The notes beneath the pieces are model-generated. The model ran no database searches, was not told the origin of the DNA, and saw only the letters and a list, made by a program, of their open reading frames with translations. Below are positions 1 to 7,360 of a DNA stretch of 64,000 nt, piece after piece. The DNA is taken from NCBI GenBank assembly GCA_030653175.1, contig JAURZV010000031.1, positions 1 through 64,000 on the forward strand, in the 5' to 3' direction. How positions within the stretch are numbered: position 1 is the stretch's first letter; each line of letters opens with the position of its first letter. A program made the translations under genes and the position numbers. This stretch comes from Methylobacter sp. (GTDB lineage Bacteria; Pseudomonadota; Gammaproteobacteria; Methylococcales; Methylomonadaceae).

Positions 1-87
1 ATAGGTAGAGTAGAGGACAGGCTCTCGCCTGCCCTCCCTCATCAAACCGTGCATGCGCTATTAACGCACACGGCTTTCCGATGTTCT

Positions 88-1425
88 TCACACCAAGGCA
101 TGCGCTGTTTTCCAGCCAGCCTTTGTCGGAACCTTGTATAGCCCATATTTCGCATAAAGCTGCTGGCTCGGGAAACGACCGAGGCCGATCCCACGATCTT
201 TGACCTTGTGCCGCTTCATCAGGTGCTTTCGCAGACATTCTTCTGCATGCGTCTTCACCTTTTCCAGTACACCATTGGAATTGCGATAGTGAAAGTAGCC
301 TGACCAACCGCGAAGGCTGGCGTTCATACTTCCTACAATATCTTCCAACGGTATCGGCGTACGTTCCCGTGCGGTCAATTGCGTTATACGGTCTTTGATT
401 TTCGCAAGAGATTTCGGTGCTGGGCAGACATGCGGATAACTTTTGCCCGACTTCAATCCCTTGCTCACTCTGATGGCAAAACCCAAGAAATTAAAACTTT
501 CCTGTCTGGCATCAACCATGCGGGTTTTGGTCTCGTTCAACTCAAGATCGAGACGATCCAACACTTGCCGTACCGTGGCCAACGGTGCATCAACTGCACC
601 TGCACACAGCACGACAAAATCATCTGCATAACGGACGATGCGTGCTTTCAGTTTCCAACGTAGGCGATGTTTCTCCCATATCCGGTCAAGTAGATGCAGG
701 TAGCAGTTCGACAGCAACGGCGAAATGACTCCACCTTGCGGTGTGCCTTTGCTGTTTGCTTTGCCGCCGCCCACATTCTTCTTAGTGCCGTCCTTATCCT
801 CTTCGATGACCGGTGCTTTGAGCCATAGCTTGATTACGTGCAATATTGCACCGTCAACAATGCGCTCGGCTACAACGGCCAGCAGTTTGGCGTGAGGGAT
901 GCTGTCGAAGTATTTCGACAGGTCGGCATCAATGACTTGGGTATAGCCTTGATGTAACGCTTCCGCTATTTCATCGACCGCGTCGTGGGCGGATTTCTTT
1001 GGCCTAAATCCATAGGAGTTCGGGCAGAAATCCGCTTCAAATATCGGTTCGATGACGAGCTTTACCGCCATCTGGGCTACCCGGTCGCGGATCGTCGGTA
1101 TTCCGAGCGGACGCAAGCTGCCGTCCGCTTTGGGGATCATGACGCGCCGTACCGGACTTGGGTGATAAGTCTTGCTTTTCAGATCTTGAGCGAGTTCCAA
1201 CAAAAACCTGTCTACCCCAATCTTTTGCTCTATGTCATCGAAGTTCATCCCATCAATTCCGGGGCTTCCTTTGTTGGCACGAACAAGGCGGTAAGCAAAC
1301 ATGAGGATGTCTGCCCGCCACACCTTGTCATATAGCGCATAGAAGCGATAGGCTGATTCTTGCTTGGCCTTGGTATAGAGCTTCCTCTGTAGTGTCCTGA
1401 TTTCATCAGGGGTTGTTAGCAACAT
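88..1425 (-). CDS. ltrA: Group II intron reverse transcriptase/maturase
   Basis: Multifunctional intron-encoded protein that helps the intron RNA fold and splice and copies it into DNA at the target. Reverse transcriptase blocks are clear: GTPQGGVISPLL, the catalytic YADD at about residue 270, and NFLGF, followed by the maturase (X) domain near 'GWSGYFHYRN'. No HNH endonuclease follows, so this is an endonuclease-lacking form that would depend on nicked or single-stranded target DNA. I chose the ATG at 1425 because a GAAGGGG ribosome site precedes it at normal distance; a GTG at 1446 is also open. The reading frame is intact, so the intron may be mobile. Confidence 0.93.
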   Translation of the reverse strand: MLLTTPDEIRTLQRKLYTKAKQESAYRFYALYDKVWRADILMFAYRLVRANKGSPGIDGMNFDDIEQKIGVDRFLLELAQDLKSKTYHPSPVRRVMIPKADGSLRPLGIPTIRDRVAQMAVKLVIEPIFEADFCPNSYGFRPKKSAHDAVDEIAEALHQGYTQVIDADLSKYFDSIPHAKLLAVVAERIVDGAILHVIKLWLKAPVIEEDKDGTKKNVGGGKANSKGTPQGGVISPLLSNCYLHLLDRIWEKHRLRWKLKARIVRYADDFVVLCAGAVDAPLATVRQVLDRLDLELNETKTRMVDARQESFNFLGFAIRVSKGLKSGKSYPHVCPAPKSLAKIKDRITQLTARERTPIPLEDIVGSMNASLRGWSGYFHYRNSNGVLEKVKTHAEECLRKHLMKRHKVKDRGIGLGRFPSQQLYAKYGLYKVPTKAGWKTAHALV

Positions 1426-1446
1426 GGCAATCCCCTTCTCCTTCAC

Positions 1447-1912
1447 TCTTCGGTTACATGAACAAAGCAGGGCCCCTTCCCTCGGTCTGGGTTATGTTGT
1501 CCCTCGACCTCAAACGGTACTATGAACCCCTCCGACTCCCGCTACGGCCTGTTGCGCTTTCGTTTCCTTATACGCAATAGTCGATGGCCTCCCCACCACC
1601 GCACCGGGTCTCCAGCACTGGGCAATAAATCTTCGAAACCATGCCGACCCTGCTACCCCGGAAGTCGATGGATGCCACTTCCGTTATTTCAGCATCCATC
1701 CAACGGCCTTCCCCTTCTGACCACAGGGTCGGCTCCTCCAATTCGTTTACGAGGCTACGTGTAGGTTCACTTGCGTTACGGCCTGCTCTTTTGCTGTTTG
1801 GAAACTCACGACCCCGTGTTACCACGATGCCGCTTCCTCATACTACCAAGGCGTACGGACAATTCCTTGGACGGGACTTTAACCCGCTAGATTTACTGCT
1901 GTTACTGCGAAC
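1447..1912 (-). ncRNA. 5' structured region of the group II intron (domains I-IV)
   Basis: About 465 bases without a credible gene between the maturase start and the RAYT repeat. The segment is GC-rich, lacks codon structure on either strand, and is what domains I-III plus the start of domain IV should occupy. Short open frames here are by-products of the composition. Confidence 0.65.
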
Positions 1913-1930
1913 GGTCAGGTCTTACAACAT
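1913..1930 (+). repeat. Left terminal inverted repeat of the RAYT unit
   Basis: GGTCAGGTCTTACAA here is matched in inverted orientation by TTGCAAGACCTGACC at 2817-2831, with one mismatch. The pair brackets the RAYT pseudogene, as expected for REP/IS200-like units mobilised by this transposase family. The group II intron starts directly outside it. Confidence 0.7.
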
Positions 1931-1934
1931 CACA

Positions 1935-2789
1935 TTAAAGAGGATTTTTTGAGCTATACTCTTTGACTGCACGGCTGACGGTCGTGTAATGAACGCCGAA
2001 TTCATCGGCAATCGCCTTCATTGAGTAATCCCCGCTCAGATAAGCCAACACCATTCCCAAGCGAGAGTTGTTCTCATGTTCCTCCCGGTAGCTGTCCAGC
2101 GACTTAGCGGGCAGTCGTCGCAGCATACGCGGAATCTCATCTAGCGATTGTTCGTGGGAAACTGCGGCATGCACACGCGCAACAAACCTCTCGCTCCCAA
2201 GAAAAACCTGGTTGCGCAGGCCTGCCCATAGACTTGGTAACCCGACCCCGGCGCGCACAAAATCCACATATTTCTCCCGCGCCCTCTCACGTTGCGGATC
2301 GAATTGCCCCAACAGCTAATCCGTCTGCAACCAAACCAGAGTAGGCACCGCACCGATCATGGCAGGGTAACTGCTCCACGGCCAGTCGCCGATCTCATTG
2401 ATCATGCCTGCGCGCAACGGATTGAGCACCACGTACCGCGCCAGCTCCAGCAGATAGCTATCCTTCTCAATCAGAATGGATTTGTATCGCCCATGGAATA
2501 CATGCCCGACCCGCCCGTGAGCTTGGTTGATGGATTGGGTGTAGGAACCACTGAGCTGGCGCATTCCCTGGGCAAGGTTGCCTTCCGGTGTCTCCACCAC
2601 CACATGATAATAATTGGTCATCTGGCAGTATGCATGGCAGCACCAGCTAAAGCGTTCACACACTTGACCAAGCAAAGCCAGCCACGCTTCGCGGTCGGCA
2701 TCGGAAAAATAGATGTCCTCACGCCGATCGCCGTGCGAAGTGACGTGGTACAGCCCACCAGATAGTTCAATACGTAAGGGTCTTGCCAT
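1935..2789 (-). pseudogene. REP-associated tyrosine transposase (RAYT), amber-interrupted
   Basis: Y1_Tnp (IS200-like, HUH) transposase that acts on REP-type palindromes. The N-terminal part (start ATG at 2789, MARPLRIELSGG) carries the RAYT signatures 'YHVTSHGDRRE', 'CHAYCQMTNYYHVVVETP' (the HUH residues appear as YYHVVV) and 'GHVFHGRYKS'. A single in-frame TAG at 2316-2318 interrupts it. The same frame then continues with 'LLGQFDPQRERAREKY' and a C-terminal helix-turn-helix (AIADEFGVHYTTVSRAVK). Family members usually read W-L-L-G-Q-F at this point, so TGG to TAG is the likely lesion. Everything else is intact, which suggests recent inactivation or, less likely, readthrough. Confidence 0.88.
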
Positions 2790-2815
2790 AAAAAACCATA
2801 GTATGCCAATGTAAT

Positions 2816-2833
2816 TTTGCAAGACCTGACCCC
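2816..2833 (-). repeat. Right terminal inverted repeat of the RAYT unit
   Basis: Contains TTGCAAGACCTGACCCC, the inverted partner of the repeat at 1913. It lies about 27 bp upstream of the transposase start and so defines a unit of about 0.92 kb. Confidence 0.7.
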
Positions 2834-3033
2834 GATTTCTTGCGTGCTGACGAAGGGAGCGCATCGTTCTCGATGGATAGGGCTTGATATAGGTGCGCTT
2901 CACTGCGTTCATCACATCTACGAGCTGTTGTGGGGGCGGCTAATCCAAATAGGGGACAGACCATGATTTCATAGATCTTCAAAAAACCGAAAAACCGTGG
3001 CTGTCCCTTATTATTTGCTTATTATTTACAAGA

Positions 3034-4023
3034 TCAGAAGGTCATCTTGCCGTAAACGATGGCGTAAGGTGAGTTGTCTCGCAACTTCTTATACGTCACT
3101 TGCGGGTACCAGGTCCCGGTAGTTGTGGGCAGACTGACTATCAGATCGGCGCGTTGGCCGGGGGAAATGTCCAGGCTGTTCAAAACCTTGGCTGTAGGCA
3201 GCGCCCGACCGTCACGGATATAAAGGGTGAACGGCTTAATGTTGCCCGCACTGTCCTTAATCTGGAAGGTGGAATTGGTCGAATGCATGCCGATCAAACG
3301 GAACGCCACTTTTTTGCTTTTTGCCGCCGCCAGCGTCAATGCCGGTGCGGAAGCGGTCTTGCCTTCCTTGCCGCCTATCAGGAAATACTTCGGGTTGTAA
3401 TCGGCAAATACCGTCGAATCGCCCTTCGCGGTGTGATAGGCGGGATCTACCGTACTGAGCACATAGACTTGCGAATAGTCGTAGGCGGTCGCGGTATTTT
3501 GGTTCAGCCGGTTCAGGAAATTGCCCGTCGCGTCACGTGGCCGCACGATGATTGCGCCGTACATACCCATTTCCAGATGTTTGACGGTATGCACATGACA
3601 ATGGTAGGGATAGCTGCCTTCATGTCCGGCCAACGGTGACCATGTATAGGTGTCGCCGTTGACGGCATTGCCGTTGGTTTCCGGGACGCCGTCTTCCATG
3701 CTTTGCACGTCCGCGCCGTGCAGATGGATCGTATGGCCATTGTAAGGGGCTGTTTCCTGCGGCGTCATCATGTTGATGTTCAGGCCCAAATTCAGCGTGT
3801 CCCCGGCGCCGATTTCCAGGACCGGCCCCGGCACAGTCGCGCTGCCCATGCCGCCACCGCCCATGCCACCGCCGCAATCGCTGTATCCCCAAAAGGTGAC
3901 TGACGCGCCGCTCAAAGTCTTGTTGATCGAGCCGACGCAGTAGGTTTTGTTGATCGTCGCCGCCTGCAAGGATGGCGCACCCAAGCCCAATAAGCTTAAC
4001 AATAAATAAATCGATTTTTTCAT
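3034..4023 (-). CDS. Two-domain multicopper oxidase-like protein (copper ligands in domain 1)
   Basis: Secreted cupredoxin-fold protein; the first ~21 residues (MKKSIYLLLSLLGLG...QAA) form a signal peptide. Domain 1 has multicopper oxidase ligand motifs: HTIHLHG at residues 97-103 and HCHVHTVKHLEMGM at 141-154. The latter resembles the HCH...H....M motif that joins type 1 and type 3 copper sites, but with two extra residues. Domain 2 (about 200-329) lacks the expected HxH pairs ('GMHSTNSTFQI' only). A Gly/Met-rich stretch at about 50-60 could also bind copper. It starts 13 bp after the preceding oxidase-like gene, whose ligands lie in domain 2, so the two may form one enzyme. Substrate unknown. 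Confidence 0.85.
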   Translation of the reverse strand: MKKSIYLLLSLLGLGAPSLQAATINKTYCVGSINKTLSGASVTFWGYSDCGGGMGGGGMGSATVPGPVLEIGAGDTLNLGLNINMMTPQETAPYNGHTIHLHGADVQSMEDGVPETNGNAVNGDTYTWSPLAGHEGSYPYHCHVHTVKHLEMGMYGAIIVRPRDATGNFLNRLNQNTATAYDYSQVYVLSTVDPAYHTAKGDSTVFADYNPKYFLIGGKEGKTASAPALTLAAAKSKKVAFRLIGMHSTNSTFQIKDSAGNIKPFTLYIRDGRALPTAKVLNSLDISPGQRADLIVSLPTTTGTWYPQVTYKKLRDNSPYAIVYGKMTF

Positions 4024-4036
4024 GTTTCTTCTCTAA

Positions 4037-4948
4037 TTAGTGCATCATAATCATTGTCACGCCGCCGTTCAGGTACACGCCGTTCGCGGTTTCGGCCTGA
4101 GCGGTGTGGATATGCATCGGATATTCGCCGGTTTGGTTGATGGTGTACAACACTTCCGCAACGCTCATCGGCGGTACGTTGATGGTGTCCCATTCTTCGA
4201 ACGGTTCGGGTTGGCGTGCACCGTTAATGTTGATTACCTGGAAATGGTTGCCGTGGAAATGCAGCGAATGACTGAATTGCCCCGCGTTGACAATTCGCAC
4301 CAGAGTTACTTCATCCATCATTCCCATGATCATCGTCCCGTGATCCATCATCGCATCAAAACCGCCCAAGCCGTTGAGCATGAAATAGTTCGGTTTGTAC
4401 ACCGCAGTATTGACCGTGCCGCCGGATTCCGCCACATCATTCCAGCGCGGCTTGTCCATGTCGCTGATGACCCAGGTGCGCTCATGCGTGTACGCAGGGC
4501 CGCCTGTCCAAGCGGCATTGCTGTTGTCAGCCGGACGCACGATAACCGTGCCGTGCAAACCCATTTCCCGATTGACGTTGTTGTTCATCGTGTCGCTGTA
4601 AATGTAGCTGCCTGCGGTGGGCGCAGCAAAGGTATAAGTTTTGCTGCCGTTGGACGCTATGGGACTAGTGTCGGCGGTAACGTTATTCACCACGAAATTG
4701 TGCTCGGCGTTACGGTGGTTATACACCGTGACATTGACCGTGTCGCCTTCGTTGACCGTCAAAGTGGGAGCAGGTACTGAGGGCAACCCGGCGCTGTCAC
4801 CGTAACCCCACACGGAGAGGGTTGTTCCGCCGGTGCCGGTTATTGTCAAGTTGCCGTTGTCGATATGTAGAGTGAAATTCCGCACCGCTGCTTCAGCTCC
4901 ATTTTGTGCGATTAGCAGCAGCACATAAAGGCCAAGTTTTTTTAGCAT
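4037..4948 (-). CDS. Two-domain multicopper oxidase-like protein (copper ligands in domain 2)
   Basis: Secreted cupredoxin-repeat protein with a signal peptide at residues 1-20. In domain 1 the usual ligand motifs are degenerate: 'HRNAEHNFVV' and 'YIYSDTMNNNVNREMGLHG', where HCH would be expected. Domain 2 carries HSLHFHGNHF (227-236) and YPMHIHTAQ (277-285), i.e. His-x-His pairs of a type 2/type 3 centre. A Met/His-rich loop (AMMDHGTMIMGMMDE, about 199-213) looks like a copper-recruiting segment. It is the first gene of a two-gene operon; the second oxidase starts 13 bp downstream with the opposite ligand distribution. Likely role: periplasmic copper or metal oxidation. The substrate cannot be read from the sequence. 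Confidence 0.85.
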   Translation of the reverse strand: MLKKLGLYVLLLIAQNGAEAAVRNFTLHIDNGNLTITGTGGTTLSVWGYGDSAGLPSVPAPTLTVNEGDTVNVTVYNHRNAEHNFVVNNVTADTSPIASNGSKTYTFAAPTAGSYIYSDTMNNNVNREMGLHGTVIVRPADNSNAAWTGGPAYTHERTWVISDMDKPRWNDVAESGGTVNTAVYKPNYFMLNGLGGFDAMMDHGTMIMGMMDEVTLVRIVNAGQFSHSLHFHGNHFQVININGARQPEPFEEWDTINVPPMSVAEVLYTINQTGEYPMHIHTAQAETANGVYLNGGVTMIMMH

Positions 4949-4976
4949 TGTTATTATTCCAGTTGATTGTGGTTTA

Positions 4977-5011
4977 GAAAAAAGCCTGCCGCGGGGCGGC
5001 TTGCTTTTTTG
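4977..5011. promoter_or_regulatory. Hairpin upstream of the multicopper oxidase operon
   Basis: AAAAAAGC-CT-GCCGC faces GCGGC-TT-GCTTTTTT with one 2-nt internal loop, giving a stem flanked by an A-run and a T-run. It lies about 30 bp upstream of the first oxidase start. It could be an intrinsic terminator (either direction), an attenuator in the oxidase leader, or a repeat. Confidence 0.5.
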
Positions 5012-5122
5012 TCCCTCAGGGATTTCATGCGCTCATTCCCGTAGCGTTATTTAAGCAAATATCGAGCCAATAACTATAATCAACAAAAACAACTGGATAG
5101 AAGGGAATCCGTTAAACATTTC

Positions 5123-5174
5123 AAAAAAACAGGTCAAATGCCACAGTTGACTGTGGCATTTGACCTGTTTTTTT
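5123..5174. terminator. Perfect 24-bp stem hairpin with A/T tails
   Basis: Positions 5123-5146 are exactly complementary to 5151-5174 around a TTGA loop. The arms start with seven A's and end with T's, so it can act as an intrinsic terminator in both directions. No gene abuts it closely; the oxidase operon starts 175 bp to the left. The complete absence of mismatches suggests a recent repeat insertion or selected function. Confidence 0.6.
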
Positions 5175-5349
5175 CCAATATACTTCAACGGACAGAGGGT
5201 CACAGGATGCGGGGATAATGGTATGGACTCTCCTCTTCCCGGCGGACGTTCAAAAGGAAAGTGCGCTCCACGAAAAGCACGAAAAAAATGGATGGGGGGT
5301 TGGCACAGAAAAGGATGTTATAGGGTCCGAAGTTGGCAAGGCGACAAAG

Positions 5350-5383
5350 CCCCCTCTCCCCTTGGGAGAGGGCTAGGGTGAGG
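5350..5383. repeat. Dispersed repeat of the CCCTCTCCC...GGGAGAGGGCTAGGGTGAGGG type
   Basis: The block has the inverted core CCTCTCCC/GGGAGAGG followed by CTAGGGTGAGGG, a repeat type found scattered in many bacterial genomes. It abuts the start of the GxxExxY pseudogene and may have displaced its native upstream region. Confidence 0.6.
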
Positions 5384-5392
5384 GCATTTCAA

Positions 5393-5895
5393 ATGTCGCT
5401 TTACCAACTTCGGCTACTATATCAGATACAAGGTACTGTGTTTGACGCGTACCGGGAAATGGACTGCGGTTTTCTTGAGGCTGTCTATCAAGACAAGAGT
5501 GCCTGGGAAAGGAGTTATCAGAACGTGGGATTCCCTTTGTCGCGCACCCGGAGCTGAGGCTTTTCTGCAGGGGTGAGACGTTGCGGGGCAAACATATCCC
5601 TGATTTTGTTCGCTATGAATCCATTATCCTAAAAAATCAGTTAACCAAAGTGTTGTGAATTGAAATAGCTGAATTACTGCATTGAGCCATGGTATTGCCA
5701 GCCAAAGTTATTCACCTAAATGGTGCGGACATTGTAGGGGCGACCGGCCGGTCGCCCCTACGGTAGCTCGGGAATATCAAATCCAACTGATTTTTTTAGG
5801 ATTATTGTTGAGCACAAGCTCTTTCTGTCACAACGGGAGCGCATAAGGCGAAGGTACCGAACTACCTGGAAGCAACAGTCGAACGGATTGTACTA
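5393..5895 (+). pseudogene. GxxExxY-family protein, frameshifted and transposon-interrupted
   Basis: The opening frame reads 'YQIQGTVFDAYREMDCGFLEAVYQ', the GxxExxY family signature (PD-(D/E)XK-like fold). A frameshift follows, then 'GIPFVAHPELRL' and 'GKHIPDFVRYESII' in another frame. At that point a 173-bp element with a 5-bp target duplication splits the gene. The family sequence resumes after it as 'IVEHK', then, after another shift, as 'KVPNYLEATVERIVL'. Each conserved block is recognisable, so decay is fairly recent. Confidence 0.75.
5628..5800. mobile_element. 173-bp MITE with terminal inverted repeats and ATTAT target duplication
   Basis: Ends are CCTAAAAAATCAGTT and AACTGATTTTTTTAGG, inverted repeats differing by one A. 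ATTAT at 5623-5627 is repeated at 5801-5805. Removing the element plus one ATTAT rejoins the GxxExxY reading (YESII-VEHK), which proves insertion into that gene. A 28-bp perfect palindrome at 5734-5761 (GTAGGGGCGACCGG plus its complement) lies inside and belongs to a separate repeat family. Confidence 0.8.
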
Positions 5896-5967
5896 TAAAG
5901 CTTTTTCGTGTTTTTCGCGGACAGCGCGAAAAATAAACCCCAAGCATGGAAGAAAAGCTTTTTAAAG

Positions 5968-7218
5968 TCATGATTTGATCTCTATCAAGTGATGACCATG
6001 GTCACTTGAGACCCATGACAGGAATATATTTTTGCCGTTACTGACCAGTTCCGGGTAACCGGATTTAGCGGTGGAGCTAAGGATTTTTTTGTCATTGGAC
6101 CAAGTGACGCCCCGGTCGGAGGATTCTTTAATAACGATGCTGGTTTCGTTACCGTCAAATTCTTTCCAGGCAATAACAACACGATTATTGACGGCTAATA
6201 CATCCGAATGACCGGACAGGCGACTGGTATCGCCCAGCGGCATGGGTTCGGATGTGGTTTTGCCGTAGTCATCGGTGCGCGCATAAAAAATCCCCTGCCG
6301 TTTGTCGCCTAAGGTAAACCAAGTTAGGTGGGATCGGCCTTGGCTATCTATCGATAAAGCCGGGCCGTGTTCAGGACAGGCTTCAATTCCCCAGTCATCG
6401 TTGGTAATACGTTGCGGTTTAGACCATTGTCCGTCTGAGGTCATGTTGATTAAAGCATGATCGCGAACGCCGTTTTGGAAAACCATGCGCACCAGAATCA
6501 CCGGCTTTTCTTCCGGGGAAAAGGTGATTGCGGTGCGGCAACAGGAGCAAACCGCATCGCTGATAAACTGATTGGTAAATTTCGCAGTATTCGGTTGGTC
6601 GGTCACGGTGTAGTAAAGCGACAGGGAACCTGCTGGGGTGTGGCTGTTGTGCTGCTCATGCCGGGTGTCATGCCAGAACATGTAAACTTTATTGTTTTTA
6701 TCGACCAGCATTTGATCCATATAGTGCCTTGCCGTGTCGGCATGGTCGCTGATTAATACCGGTTTGCTGAAGGTCTGGCCGTTATCGTCCGAGTAGCTAA
6801 AGAAAGAAGTCGATTTTTGCTGTTCATCGGCATAATAAAGCACATGAATGCGGCCGGATTTGCCTACGACAATAGCGGGAGGATTTTCAGGCCAGGCGCT
6901 GATTCTTTGGCCGACAGGATTGACCCTGATGGGCTTGCTGTAGGTTTTCCCATTGTCTGTTGATGAGTCGACAAACACAGCATCGTCTGTTGGTATCAGT
7001 CGCCATAAGCGACCATCAGGAGCAAAGGTTACGGAAACCGTCGTGTTTAGAATTTGGTCTGCAAGATTATCCGCTTTTAGACCTTTTATGCCTGTCTGGC
7101 AACCGTTGATAATTAAAAAGCTGATGGCAATAAACAGTAACAGTGAGGGCTTTTTATAGAGTTTGCGCATAGGATTCATGTGTAAGGTGGGCCGAATGTG
7201 TGCGCTAATTTTAGCCAT
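5968..7218 (-). CDS. BNR/Asp-box repeat (sialidase-like) lipoprotein
   Basis: Exported beta-propeller protein. A hydrophobic stretch ending in a lipobox (FLIINGC) predicts a lipid-anchored protein. The body has repeated Asp-box motifs, S-x-D-x-G-x-T-[YFW] ('SSTDNGKTY', 'SYSDDNGQTF', 'SSDRGVTW'), typical of sialidase-fold six-bladed propellers. Unusual features are a CSCCRT motif in mid-protein and 'EACPEHGP', which could bind metal or haem. No sialidase catalytic Arg triad can be assigned, so glycosidase activity is not claimed. The start is uncertain (7218, 7179 or 7170). It lies 142 bp downstream of an outer membrane barrel gene on the same strand, so the two may be co-transcribed. Confidence 0.75.
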   Translation of the reverse strand: MAKISAHIRPTLHMNPMRKLYKKPSLLLFIAISFLIINGCQTGIKGLKADNLADQILNTTVSVTFAPDGRLWRLIPTDDAVFVDSSTDNGKTYSKPIRVNPVGQRISAWPENPPAIVVGKSGRIHVLYYADEQQKSTSFFSYSDDNGQTFSKPVLISDHADTARHYMDQMLVDKNNKVYMFWHDTRHEQHNSHTPAGSLSLYYTVTDQPNTAKFTNQFISDAVCSCCRTAITFSPEEKPVILVRMVFQNGVRDHALINMTSDGQWSKPQRITNDDWGIEACPEHGPALSIDSQGRSHLTWFTLGDKRQGIFYARTDDYGKTTSEPMPLGDTSRLSGHSDVLAVNNRVVIAWKEFDGNETSIVIKESSDRGVTWSNDKKILSSTAKSGYPELVSNGKNIFLSWVSSDHGHHLIEIKS

Positions 7219-7360
7219 GAACGAAGGATGAAAGCTAGAGATTAAAGTTACAACTCCTTTAATCGGTAATTTAATGCAGGGGTGGACTGTGTATTAATTT
7301 CCCCAAGGCATCTTTTAAATGATCAGGATACCTTGGGATGATAGGTCTTGTTTTGGCTTG

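Larger units (their letters stand above)
5..1912 (-). mobile_element. Group II intron (complete or nearly so)
   Basis: Read on the minus strand, a GC-rich structured leader of about 480 nt precedes a reverse transcriptase ORF, and a domain V/VI-like segment follows it. Domain V is visible at about 42-75: an AGCCGTG-TGCG arm pairs with CGCA-TG-CACGGTTT, leaving the typical two-base bulge and an AGC triad at the base. The following G-rich hairpin ends in CTCTAC, which puts the 3' splice end near position 5. The 5' end is less certain. It seems to lie just past the GACC of the RAYT terminal repeat (about 1912), where the sequence starts GTTCG rather than the usual GTGYG. The intron class is not assigned. 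Confidence 0.8.

Noticed and set aside
1568-1952. Short open frames upstream of the maturase
   Set aside because: They lie in the structured 5' part of the group II intron and have no protein features.
5968-7218. True sialidase
   Set aside because: Asp-box repeats only indicate the propeller fold; the catalytic Arg triad could not be assigned.
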